This document shows positions 34,019-46,462 of a DNA stretch of 64,000 nucleotides, piece by piece. Every line of letters starts with the position of its first letter. Position 1 is the first letter of the stretch. Position numbers and translations under genes: made by a program. The notes under the pieces are model-generated. The model saw only the letters and a list, made by a program, of their open reading frames with translations, did no database searches and had not been told where the DNA came from. Source of the stretch: Heracleum sosnowskyi (taxonomy: Eukaryota > Streptophyta > Magnoliopsida > Apiales > Apiaceae); the NCBI GenBank assembly GCA_030848705.1, contig JAUIZM010000024.1:62001-126000 (forward strand), read 5' to 3'.

Positions 34019-36108
34019 ATATGATTTTTAGAACTCAAGATACAACACAAATAGCTAATTGAACTCTAAAACTTAATAAATAAAGTCTAAAAGTTAATAA
34101 CATAAAAATATGAAAAAAAGACAAATTAATATAATTATTACAAATATTAATAAAAAAAAGTCGTGGATTGCACGGGTTATAAGTTAGTCTATATAATGTC
34201 CCTAACATAAAATATTGTAATTTTTTTAAGAGAAAATACAAGTCGATTTTCAAAATCAAAATGAACTCTCCAAGAAAAATTCGTAACTAATTGTTATCTT
34301 CAGTTTCCAAAGTGTTTTAATTGAATTTTATTATGAACTACCCCTAAATTGAATATATTTTTATCAAATTTTTTGAAGGTATAAAATTGTCAAATTGAAT
34401 TTTTGAAATTTTATAAAGGGTCCAAAAAGTATAGATATAACAACGAACTTCTATCTAAATTAGCTTTTATTTTGTTCAAATCCTTACAATTTAGAATTTT
34501 TTGAATCTTATAAACATTAAAATTTAGAGTCCCTAAAAACGTTACCAAAATCGTTCTCGAACGTTTTATTATCAATATATAATTGGATATTAACTTACTA
34601 ATGAGATGGGTCGATCGTGCATTCATATGAATTTCATGAATAAAAACAGGCCACAAATCATTCGAGATTTATTTTGTGGTACGTACATTACCCTTATCAA
34701 AAATATTAGTTTTTCTATTTTTTTTTTCAATTTTACCATCTTCTGAAAATATTTTTAAAAATACGATTTGCAAACAAAGCAACCAAATGCAACATATTTT
34801 TACGTTTTTTTGAAAAATAATTGATTTTGATTTTGATTGCATTTGAGGTTGATTTTGGTTATATTTGAGTTTGCATTTGGTTCAATTTGTTAAACAATAT
34901 ATTATGCAACTAAAGATGATTTAAAGTTGTGTTTATGGTCGATTTTGGTCGATGTCGATTGCAAAAAAGGTTGCTGAAGTTGCTGCTGTATTTTTACAAA
35001 TATTTTCTAAAAATTGGTTTTTTCGCAAAAATAATTTTTAAAAATAAAGTATTTTTGTAAAAAAAATCTTAATTCATGTGTTTCTGAAAAAAGCCCTAAA
35101 ATCTATTGAATCTATTTCTTCATTTTGTTTTTACATCCTTTTCACTCTGTTGTTTTTATGGACTTGAACAATGTTCCGTTCAAAACTGATTAACCATATT
35201 GATACTTTTACATGTATTTTAAAGTGTCGGAATTGTACAGAAATTAATATTCTTAAAATACAGGATGACGAGTTCAAAATCTAAATGAACTATTTATTTA
35301 TTTATGATGAGTTGCAATCTGGTCATACAAACTAAAATTCCTAAGAATAAAAGGGATATGTAAAGATTATCGCGATTACATCTTTGGTCTATAGTTGACT
35401 TCATCTATCTCTCGCCCATCTACCTTCTCTCTCTCGTGGCGGAAGAAGATGAATAAATGGATTCATCTCTGAATTACATTCAAGTTGTACTTTGTCCCAT
35501 GAGTAACATGATTTTACTAATCCGTCACTATTTTTGTACGTGTATGAATTTAACAATTGTTTGATTCAATTATTCAGATTGAAATATTTGTATAAATTTA
35601 TCAATTGTTTGGTTCAATTAATCAGATTGTTGGTTCTCTTTCTTATATGGATTGAAATTCTTGGAATCACTTGATTTTTTGACCTTATGTTGCCAACTGC
35701 AAGAGTATGTGTTCATTATCATCCGTCTCAATTCAATCCCTTTATGAATAACATGATTGTAAATCTTAGTGTTTAAATGTATTTTCTTTCCTTAGATCTA
35801 ATTAATTGTGTGGTTATATTTGTGTAGACATTTGTTTCATTTTATGCATATTGGATTATATATTTTACCGTCAATTCTTTAAATCTCATGTTTTGATATC
35901 TATGTGAATTATAATGAGCATGATAAATATTTAGTAAACCACAAAATATTCAAGTTCTTCAAGTTGCAGTGGTTACAAAATATTTCATGTTTATGTAGTT
36001 ACAAAACACGAATGGAAATTAAATTCTATAGCTAATATAGGAAATCTATATTCGATAGCTAACATTCTCTTTTCAGGGTGCTTTTCAGGGCGCTGGAGTT
36101 TTCACCTT
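34019..36108. other. AT-rich spacer, nothing recognised
   Basis: There is no supportable gene. 34800-34990 is rich in TTGATTTTG-type words. 35400-35470 contains a more balanced stretch (CTCTCTCTCGTGGCGGAAGA) that could be an old leader sequence. Confidence 0.5.
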
Positions 36109-36533
36109 CATTCATAGGACTGCCTGGTGCGCACCAATGCACTTCTCCCCTGATTCAGAACACTGGGAGAGCTGGTGTTTCAACTTGTCAATAAGAATCT
36201 GGTTTTCTTCCTTTTGGACCTTGAGACTGGTCTTTTCTTTACTGGTCTGTGAATAATACAGTCCTCCCGCAGTGGCTAGGAAAACTACTACAGCTCCAGA
36301 CCTCTGAAAACCATCCTGAAATGAAAAAGGTAAAGAATTAATATAATCATATATGACTCATGCATGAAAGAGGTACACAATTAATTAGGTACCTCCTCGA
36401 CTTTGCCTTTGAAAGTTTATTGCTCCATATCAATGATACCCTGAACTTTTGTGCCCTGATAAACCTTTTGCAAAACTTCAGGCATTTTACCGTAGGATGC
36501 CATTGCCCGTAATTTTTTTGCAAAAGAGTTCAT
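36109..36533 (-). pseudogene. Small two-exon gene relic with one membrane segment
   Basis: On the minus strand, exon 1 (36393-36533, 47 codons) and exon 2 (36109-36315, 68 codons plus stop) join in phase across a GT-AG intron with a good acceptor (TTTCATTTCAG). The product would begin MNSFAKKLRAMASYGKMPEV and contain one membrane segment (SGAVVVFLATAGGLYYS) followed by a charged coiled coil (KVQKEENQILIDKLKHQLSQ). Exon 1 has one in-frame TAA at codon 39, after DMEQ. Two well-formed exons with only one stop suggest either a young pseudogene or a sequencing error. I do not recognise the family; the layout fits a small organelle or inner-membrane protein. Confidence 0.6.
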
Positions 36534-39500
36534 CTTTACCTAACTGACAAAATCAAAGGATATCAATACAAGAAAATAATACAAAAGAAACAAGACTTGT
36601 AATATAAAAGGTTAGCCGTAAGAAATGTGTAACTCGTGAAGTTATGTCCTGAGTTGAGCCTAGGCTTCTACTTACAAAACTAGCCCCTAGGCTTCCACGA
36701 GGCCACCACTTAAAAAACTCTGGAATGTAAGTGACGTCCCATAATATTTCTTAATGCCTCTTAATGCTAGTAAACCTGTAAGTTTCACGTACATGTAGAT
36801 GATGAAAATGAAAATGAAAATGAAAACTTGGGGGGGGCAACAACCCGTGAATACTAAAACTGAACCTTCTGAACCTTGGAATCAGGAGGCAGAAATGTAA
36901 AAAAGAGAAGTTGGGGCTCGTCTGAAAAACAATTTTGGGATTCAGACAAAACCCAAAGGCAATTTGTGTGAAAGTCTATGTAAATGGAAAGTGATGGACG
37001 GAGAATGATTTAAGACCAAAAGTCAGACCAAACCTTCACTTGAAAAAAAAACATTAAGAAACTATAAATATATTAAGCTATTTCACCTAAAAACGGCACA
37101 ATTTGAAAAATGGCCTTTTATGTCATCTAAAAACGCAACTTTATCTTGAGTTTTTAGGATACGTAATTTTAGCTCATGTTTTTCATTAAAATCCTTTTAG
37201 GAAAAAAATTTAAATAAACATGCATGTTCAACTTGCGGTAATTGAAAAGATAAAAACACAAAACAATGAATCAAGCGACATTTCATGGAAACGTGAGTGT
37301 AAACGCTACACGAATTTTGTTTATTCTTACTGAGATGGTCTCCAATTTGTTATTAGTCAATAAGACTGCCTAACTTAAATCAGCTTTGCTGCTTTGGTTC
37401 TTATTAGTGTGAGTTGTAATTATTTGGTTGCCTTTTTCCAACTTCTTCATTTCTGGCACTATGCAAATTGCTGTTACATTGGCTGTGCTTATTTCAAAGA
37501 TTGCTCGAATCGACTATCCTAAAGAATGGTATATGCTTCTGCTCCTCAATGTCATATACAAGAGTCACAAAATGAGATGATATTGGAAACCAATACATGT
37601 TGAACTTGAGTATAAAGATTTTATTGCTTTATAAGATAACCCTTCTCGATTTTATGCACTAAATACTGTTAATTATGTCTTAGGAAAAACCTCTTGATCT
37701 CAATCATAAAGGTATTTTGCTAGTAGATGGTTTATTTCCTCGTAGTTAGAAGAAAAATAATTTATTTGTCAGTTTGATGCAACTTTTTTTTAATTTCTAC
37801 TTTATAGGCAGCCATTTAGAAACTTGATACTGATATATCTATCAATGTAGTTTAGATGTTACAAAAACTAAAAAAATTAAAAACAGAAGTAAAATACCAA
37901 CCTCTCCCAACTACACAATGAAAACTTCAGTTCTATTGAAACATACATGTTCTTTGCGCAGTCTACTTGCATCTCGCCAAACAATATAACTGTATTCCTG
38001 GAGTGGATGACTTGTCTATTCCTTCATAGTTAATATATATTATACATTAACTACAAAATTATGTTGTTAACTAGATAAACTGATCCAGGGTTATTATCGT
38101 AAGTTTAATTGGTCTATGAACCAGGCTTAATAAGGGAGTAAACATTAGGGTAATTATAGGAGAATATCATCTAAATCTGGTAGAACATCATTCTTTTTGT
38201 AATATCAAAACACAAGCAGCTAAGACCCAATACAAACAGCAAAACACAAGCAGCTAAGACCCAATAGAGATACAAGAAATATTCATATACATATTACAAC
38301 ATATACATATTACATATACATATTACAACATATAGACACACGCAAATACATATAGACACAAGCAAATATGTATAGACACAACCAAATATAGAGACACAAA
38401 ACACAAAAAAAAAATAGCTTGAAGAAGGATATTACCTTAGATATTGAAGGTGTTTGCTTGATCTATTGAAGGAGACTAATTGAGGGAGATTTGGGGATAG
38501 GGTTTAGTAGACTTATTGAGGGAGATTTGCGGATTTTAGTTGGGTATATTGTGTTTGGGTTAAATATCAAAATCAACACCTAAGTTGGTGTAGAATATTA
38601 ATTTGTTCATTATATTAATGAAATTTCTAATACATCATTTTAGTAAATCGTAAGGACAATTTCGTTAATTCGATTTGTTGACTTGATGGAAAATATCTTG
38701 ACCATGATGTGGTATTGTTGACTTTTCTGACTTTGATGATGAAAATTATATTTCTTTAATTATAGCGGTGATAACAAATATTATTGAATAATGAACCCAA
38801 CTTTTAATAGTAGGAAGTATAAGGACTACTAAAATTGCACAATAATCTTTTTTTTTGGTAATTTGCAAGTAATATATTATCAATTTGTTTGAATTTAAAA
38901 ATATTTTCACCCCTTAATAAAATTACAAAAGCATAAAAAATATTTATTTTTGTAAAATGAAATGAATAAATAAAATGAATATACATTAAAACGCATACAC
39001 AATAAACAAAAGCAAGTTTAACTTATTTTTTTTTCAAAATTACACTCTTAAATAGCTACCTAGATCTCTAGCCTTAATCTTCATGTTATCATTCACACAC
39101 ATATATACTTTTATATTATACCAACTATTACACAACATCTATGAGCTTCATACACACATATAACTAACCTAAACCACAAACACCTATACTGAATATGTAC
39201 TAAATTAGTTTTAAGTAATTTCACTTTCAAATTTCATCTAAATTTAGACAAATATTATTCTACACATATCATGACTTGTATTAGTCACAAAATTGAAACT
39301 CCACTCTTTGCCCTTGGCGGATAACTTTTTTTCATTTTAAATTTTATTGGTAAGTTCTTTTGAGTTTTGGAACTTAGCAAGAACACCGTTCATATTAGTT
39401 TTGTAAAATTGGGTTACATAACTTTTCTCTGAACTTATTTTTATATACATAGTGTCTTAAAATTATTTGTGTTTTAACATTTTCTTCGTTTCTCAATTGC

Positions 39501-41499
39501 ACAAATATAGTCTTTCATCAACATTTTTGGACATCCATCATTTTCTTTGGTGTTACCATAGCATCTTGTTGGATATATTGTATCTAACATTCATTTTTAT
39601 TTGCTGGATGTAATGTAGCTAATCTTCGCTTTTGTTCTTCTCTTTTCAGTTATTTTGCATGCACACCCATATAAATATACAAGAGAGAAACCGAAGGTAT
39701 TATGACAATGAATCTATGAAGACAAAGATGATGGATCTGCCTCCGCCATGTATCTCTGACTTGCATTATGTATTCAGTAAGTGTTGAAACTCGACAAATT
39801 CAAGATAGCTCACGAAATAAATGCCTATTTGAGGATTCTGTTCTTCGAAATTAAAAATTTATTAAGATTTTCATTGATTTAAAAATTTGCATCTTGTTGA
39901 GTTTGGTAAAGATAATTTATTTTTATCATTAGTGTCTTTGTATTCATCACGAGTTTAATGAAAATGTCTTAAGAAAATATTAGTTATTTTTTGTTGATTA
40001 TGATAAGATTGTTGTCTATAAGGCTATTTCTGATTGACTGAGCAGGAAAGAAAATGTTGCAACCATATATTCCACAAGCCACTATTTGAGGGAAAGTTAT
40101 TGATAAACATTTCATAGACCCTGAATTGACCAGAGAGAAAACACCGTGAAAAAGGCAAAATTTGACAATATAATCGTTAACAGTTTGGATGTTCTTACAA
40201 ACGGTGTCATCTCTTGTAAAACTGTGGGAAAAAGTACCAAGTGCATTGTGGAGGCACCAAAGATGTCAAGAAAAATCTGAGGTTACATCTCATTTTGGAG
40301 TATGAGTACTTAAAAGGCTAAACGATGAGTGACATGGTAGATTTACTAAAACTCAATTTGGCCATGCTTGTAATATCTATGAAAAGGAAGATTATAATAC
40401 CAAGTTCACGAGGGCTCTTCTTGAAGATTGGGATAACAATATCACTGCAACAACAATTCCACTACAATAAGAGATAAGCTGCGGATCTTGATGAAGTAAC
40501 CAACTTGAACCTTTTTTTATTGCTAAGTTGGAACATTAAAAATGATATAGTAAGTTAACAATATGATCATGTTGTGGCTTATTATCCATGAAGATGAGAT
40601 TAATTTCTTAGTGGCCTAATTGATTGTTTCAAATCAAATCTGATTAATGACATAATCACTGAAAGTAGTAAGCTCAGTCGACAAAACCTCAAGTTTTCTC
40701 ATAAGGGATGAGCTGGAATTTCCATGAACATCTTTGAAACTCTGTTGAATCTATAGTTTCGTGCATTCACCCATTCCTTCCAAACTCAAAGCTCGAGCAG
40801 AGTACTCCTAGAAAAATAAGGCCACACCATAAACACAATTGTGGTGCTCGTTAGAGGTAAGTCAACCTTCTTTCACCTAATTGTATATGTGATATGTCAA
40901 TACTTAATGTAGTAGTGAAAAACATATTTGTTTATAAATAATGTTTGCAGTCCATCTTTGAAAGTGCCAGCACCATGACATATGTGTAGTGCGTGACATT
41001 AGCTGCCTTTATTAAACTTCTGATCCAAGGAGGAACCATATGACTCGAAAACATGCTGGGTGGCTTAGTCGCCCACCCACCATGCTACGCGAAAGATGAA
41101 CTTGACACTATCCTGCACAAAAAGGCTAGAACACAAGGTACTCCCATAGTATTTTAAAAAGAATGTGTCATTCTTCATTCACTGATTTCGTTGTACAAAA
41201 CCAACTTTGATAGCAGAAATCAACATCAGTTTACTAAAGGCTAAAGACGATACATTATACTATATAAATGATTCAAAGAGGGCAATGCCGCAAAGTATAA
41301 ATCAAACATAGGGATCAAAGATATCACTATTTACTACAATATCACAAGATTCTAAGAGATATTTTACACATTGATTGTATGCAAAGAGGCTACCCATTGA
41401 TGTTTACTGAATCCCGATTTTAAGCCATCATCTAATCTTGCTAAACCACATATTTCTGTTATTAGCAACAATTATCAATTTGATTAGAGTAGTCATATA
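36534..41499. other. Long AT-rich spacer, no gene recognised
   Basis: I find no frame with a recognisable domain. 40050-41130 is more mixed in composition and contains short coding-like runs broken by stops, perhaps an old pseudogene, but no family could be assigned. A (GAAAAT)n microsatellite lies at 36802-36832. Confidence 0.45.
38207..38400 (+). repeat. Cluster of short tandem repeats
   Basis: AACACAAGCAGCTAAGACCC occurs twice, near 38209 and 38243. It is followed by overlapping ATACATATTACA units and then three TATAGACACA(A/C)(G/C)CAAAT units. It is a compound low-complexity block without a reading frame. Confidence 0.75.
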
Positions 41500-41931
41500 G
41501 ACACTATAAATTGTTAGAACAAAATTGTTTATTCTTTACGAACATCTTCCTTACTCAATCTGGTCCATCTCATATATAAACATGAAACCAAAGCGACCTT
41601 CATCACATCACCGTAACTCGATCCTCAATGATCACCACATAAATATACTCAATGACATAGATCAAGTATGGATGTGTAACTGGAAATTACATGCAATGTG
41701 ATCTCAATCATGCCTATTTTCAATTGATCATTAATACCTTAGTGAGATCAATCTTTATTCTTTCAACTTTATGTCAAAACCACAATTGAAAAACAATAAC
41801 TCATTTAGAGCAATAGAGAAAGTAAAATAAAAGAAATTAACTTTATTCTGCAGAAAACTCAAAATATACAATATATCACAATAGTGTCAATATAAACTGA
41901 ATACTGAATACAAGAACAAAACAAACTCCCA

Positions 41932-44900
41932 CTAAAACTGAATATCCTCCAAAGAGACAACACCCATTTGAGCAGTATGTCCAAGAATGACTTTAGGTGT
42001 CAAAGCTTTAGTAAGTGGGTCTGCTAGCATAAAATTTGTTCCTATATGCTCAATAGACACTATCTGATTTTGCACTCTCTCTATAACAACTAGATATTTA
42101 ATATCTATATGTTTAGAAGCTACGGAGCTTCCATTATTATTTAAAAACTTAGTTGCAGAGCGATTGTCACAGTAAACTTTCAATGGTCTTTCAATTCCAT
42201 CAACAATCCGCAATCCTGTAACAAAATTCCGCAACCATATAGCATGATTGGTTGCCTTATAACAAGCTATAAACTCTACTTCCACGGTAGATCGAGCTAT
42301 AAGTGTCTGCTTAGCACTTTTCCAAGATATAGCTCCTCCAACTAACATGAAAACATAACCAGAAGTAGATTTTCTTGTATCTATGCAACCAGCAAGATCA
42401 GAATCGGAATACCCAATGATCTCCAAATTTTCCGACTTCCGATAAACAAGCATGTAATCCTTTGTTCCTTGCAAGTACCTCATAACCCTTTTGATCACAA
42501 TCCAGTGATCCATTCCGGGTTTACTCGTAGATCTACTTAACATACCCATAATGAATGCCAAATTCGGCCGAGTACAAACTTGAACATACATGACTCCCAA
42601 TAGTCGAAGCATAGGGAATGTTCTGCGTCTCATTTCCTTCAAAATCATTCTTAGGGCACTGTTTGAGACTAAACTTGTCTCCTTTAACAACAAGAGTACT
42701 TATTTGTGCACAATCTTTCATACCAAATTTAGCAAGCACCTTTTCGATATAGCTCTTTTGTGATAAACCAAGGATACCTCGAGAACGGTCTCGATGTATC
42801 TTAATTCCTAATACAAAAGAGGCATCACCAAGATCCTTCATCTCAAAATGATTTGTGATAAATCTCTTGGTTTCGTGAAATAAGCCTATATCGTTACAAG
42901 CCAATAGTATGTCATCGACATAAAGCACCAGGAAAATAAAATTTACTCCCACTGAACTTATGATATATGCATTTTTCAACAACATTGGACTCAAAACCGT
43001 ATAAGACAACGGTTTGATGAAATTTGCGATTCCACATACGGGAAGTTTGCTTTGTACCATAGATGGATCTTTTAAGTTTACAAACCATAGACTTTGGATC
43101 ACCAATTACAAAGTTTTCTGGTTGTGTCATATATATCGTTTCATCAATGTCACCATTAAAAAACGTTGTTTTGGCATCCATCTGATGAGCTCTAAATCAA
43201 AATGAGCCACAAGTGCCATTATTATTCTAAAAGAATATTTCGATGATACTGGAGAGAAAGTTTCTTTATAGTCAATACCTTCTCTTTGAGTAAAACCCTT
43301 TGCGACTAGACGCGCCTTATATCTTTCAACATTACCTTTTGAATCCCTTTTGCTTTTAAATATCCATTTACAACCAATGGGTTTCGCACCTTCAGGCAAC
43401 TTGACAAGATCCCAAACGTCATTGTCCTTCATGGATTTCATATCATCCTTCATGGCTTCAATCCACTTTTGACTATTAGCACTTTGTTTGACTTGTTGGA
43501 AATTGATCGGATCATCTTCCATTACCCATATGTCAAACTCATGCTCTTGAAGAAAAACAATATAATCATCTGGAATTGCACTCCTTATGTCTCTAGTGGA
43601 TCGCCTTAGTGGCACTTCCTCTTGAGGTTGTTGAGTTTGCTCTTGTTGATCATCATCTTGATTTTGAGTAGGAAATTGTATAGGTATATCCACATTGTTG
43701 TCTTGAACAATATGAGGTAAAGAAACTGATTCTTCCTCAAAGACAACATCCCTAACTATATTTTCCCCCTCAAACTCAATATCCTCAAGAAATCTAGCAT
43801 TTCCCGTTTCGAAAAAAGACTTTGTCAAAGGATCATAAAACTTGAAACCCTTTGTTTTCTCAGGATACCCAAAAAAATAGCAACTAACAGTTCTTGAGTC
43901 CAGTTTATTTTCATGCGGCCTATAAGGCCTTGCCTCAGTTGGACATCCCCACACATGTATATGATTAAGACTAAGTGTTTTACCAGTCCACGATTCATAA
44001 GGGATTTTAGCGACTGTTTTGCTAGGTACTCTATTTAGTAGGTAGGCTGCAATCTTAAGTGCATCTCCCTGGAGAGATTCTGGTAAGGAAGAGTGACTAA
44101 TCATACTTCTTACCATGTCCTTAAGCATTATGTTTCGTCTTTCAGCAACACCATTCATGTGTGGTTGCCCAAGCATTGTGTACTGTGAAACGATTCCGAA
44201 TTCCTCTAGGAATTTAGCAGAAGGTCCAGGACGTTGTTCACCAGATCCGTCGTATCGACCATAGTACTCACCACCACAATTAGATTTGACAGCTTTAATC
44301 TTTTCACCAAGCTGATTTTCAACTTCGGCTTTAAAGACTTTAAAAACGTCCAAAGATTGTGACTTCTCATGAATTAAATATAAGTACCCATAACGAGAAT
44401 AGTCATCTATAAAAGTGATAAAATATTGTTGACCATTCCAAGAAGCTGTAGGGAATGTACCACATATATCATTATGTATCAACTGTAAGACACCAGTACT
44501 CCTATTGGCACTTAAATTCCTTTTGTTTGTCTGTTTACCCTTAATACACTCAATGCATACATTAAGGTCTGAATAATCAAGAGATTCAAGTATTCCATGT
44601 GACACAAGTCTCTCTAGTCTCCCTTTAGAGATTTGTCCTAAGCGCTTATGCCATAACATAACGGAATTTTCTCTTGACAATTTTCGTTTTGTACCCCTTG
44701 ATGTTATTTGCAAGGTTTCATGAGATGAAGCAATTGAACTCAACATATATATATTATCAATGAAGGAACCAGTTGCAACCAAAGAAGAATTAAGAAATAG
44801 ACTAAATTTATTATCTCCAAATGAATAAGAGTAACCATATTTGTCCAAAACAGAAATAGAAACCAAATTCCGTCTAAACAACGGTACTACAAAAGTCTCT

Positions 44901-44983
44901 CTTAATTCAAAAAAATGACTAGTCTCAAAAGACAATCTAAAAGTGCCAATGGCTTCAACTGGAACTGCATTGCCATCACCCAC
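41932..44983 (-). pseudogene. Pol of element 3, frameshifted
   Basis: From right to left the frames give GAG-pre-integrase (LWHKRLGQIS), integrase (QLIHNDICGTFP, NCGGEYYGRYD, GVAERRN), reverse transcriptase (IGCKWIFKSKRD, KARLVAKGFTQREG, LYVDDILLACND) and RNase H (SDSDLAGCIDTRKSTSG, ARSTVEVEFIACYKA, ADPLTKAL). At least two frameshifts (around 43130-43180 and 42540-42690) break the polyprotein. The first integrase acidic residue region reads HNDICG and the second SNCGGEY, with Asn in place of the usual Asp of SDNGGEY, so this copy looks catalytically dead as well. Confidence 0.88.
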
Positions 44984-45002
44984 ATAGATGAATCTTTTAG
45001 CA

Positions 45003-45356
45003 TCACTTGCTTTTCGGCTCCAAATGCAACCCTTTCTTTATACGCCATGCGACATACTTGGGACAATCCTTCTTCAAGTGCCCAGATTTCTTACAAAAGA
45101 AGCAAGCAAAAGCTTGATCCTGAGTCTTTTGTTTCTTAGACTGTGATTTTTCCACTGCAGTCTCTTTATCTTTAGTCCTCTTTCGGTGATTAACCTTTGA
45201 GGTAGTTGTAACATGAGCACTTTTAGTCTTCTCACACTTCAACCTATCTTCCTCCTGCACACAATGTGAAATGAGCTCATTAAGAGCCCATTTATCCTTC
45301 TGAGTATTATAACTCACTATAAATTGACCGTATTGTGCAGGAAGAGATATAAGTAC
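45003..45356 (-). pseudogene. Gag of element 3, C-terminal part
   Basis: The minus frame includes YNTQKDKWALNELISHCVQE, typical of Copia gag, a Lys-rich linker, and one CCHC zinc knuckle (CFFCKKSGHLKKDC). It ends near 45003. The N-terminal side is cut at 45356 by element 2 and continues at 60812. Gag normally forms the particle that packages element RNA. Confidence 0.85.
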
Positions 45357-46411
45357 TGTTGGGATTTATGGGTGATAGCATAGAAACAACTTAACTTTGA
45401 ATGTACTTAATTTTTTAATTAAGTAGAACATACTGTCACAGCCAAAGTATGTTCTTGTAATCAGTATGTAATGTCATTTTAGTTGTGTAATTTGAAAGAA
45501 GTTCACTTGCTGTGTTCAAGCCTCAAAGAATGCATTTTAGATGACAGCATGAATAAAGTTTACTGTCATAGGCATTGACAGTAAGATTACAAGAAGACAG
45601 AATGTTGCAAGTCACGACAGCATATTCACTCTGACAGCAACATTGGCGGAAGACTACGCGACAGCAACTTTAGCCCTCGACAGCAAGTTTAGAATCCTCG
45701 ACAGCACTCTATGCGGGGAACTCATACTGTCACCAAAAGAACATTCTTGTGACAGCAAGCTTTGTGGTAAAAGTAACTGTCTCGAGAAAAATCCTTGTTC
45801 TAGGTATCTTTCTCAGTCAAATCCCGTGACAGTCTCAATGTTCAAGAAACAGGCGTGTTGCAGTATCCCTAAGCTGCACCAAGTCTGCAAGACTACGACA
45901 GAAGCTTCAAGCACTGAAAAACAAAAGCGAATCAATTCAAGAGCAAGGTCAAGTCTCTATTTGCTGAATTGCTTTAGCTGGAAATAGAATGAATCTAGGT
46001 TGCTTTCTTTGTAATGTATATCTGACATGTTAGCAATTTAGGAAAGTCACATGGGTAGACAATCTGTAAGAAGCTGCCACTTGATAACAGCAGCTTCACA
46101 AACCCGTGAGTGACAGTGATAGGATTAGCTTTATACTTAGACTATCAATTCATTCTAAAAAAGTAACGAAGACAAGCAAGTGTCTTAAAGAAAACCGAAG
46201 CTCAAGAATTCTTTCTTGAGGTTGTAGCAACACTTTGCAAAATAAATAAAAACATTTATTTTGTGAAACTTGTCTTTAGAACATACTGTTTGTGATTGCA
46301 TACATATTACTGATAACATTTAATCTTAGTTTTAGTTGTTGAAATTGAGATTGAATTTTATCAGTATTGCATTCATCCCCCCCCCCCTTCTGCAATACAT
46401 GAGGACCAACA
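45357..46411 (+). repeat. 5' LTR of element 2
   Basis: It starts TGTTGGGATTT, ends GAGGACCAACA and is followed by the primer-binding site. It holds nine exact TGACAG/CTGTCA words and five CGACAG variants in about 1 kb. A poly-C run lies at about 46377-46387. A 114-codon frame (45643-45987) stays open, and its first 80 or so codons are also open in the other two LTR copies; this may only reflect the short age of the copies. Confidence 0.95.
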
Positions 46412-46413
46412 AT

Positions 46414-46425
46414 TGGTATCAGAGC
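46414..46425 (+). promoter_or_regulatory. Primer-binding site of element 2
   Basis: TGGTATCAGAGC, complementary to the 3' end of initiator methionine tRNA, starts two bases after the 5' LTR. This is the usual minus-strand primer site of plant Copia elements. Confidence 0.9.
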
Positions 46426-46462
46426 GATCAGATTAACATACATATCTGAGATCACGACGACA

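Larger units (their letters stand above)
41500..45356 (-). mobile_element. Element 3, main part: Copia retrotransposon split by element 2
   Basis: The minus-strand element carries gag (45003-45356), pol (41932-44983) and a 3' untranslated part (about 41500-41931) that matches 62885-63260 of element 4 in reverse orientation. The gag frame stops at the element 2 boundary and resumes at 60812 beyond it. No 3' LTR is recognisable left of 41500, and the polypurine tract seen in element 4 is missing here. Confidence 0.85.

Noticed and set aside
40040..41130. Possible old pseudogene in the long spacer
   Set aside because: Composition is slightly coding-like, but every frame is short and I could not match any protein family with confidence.
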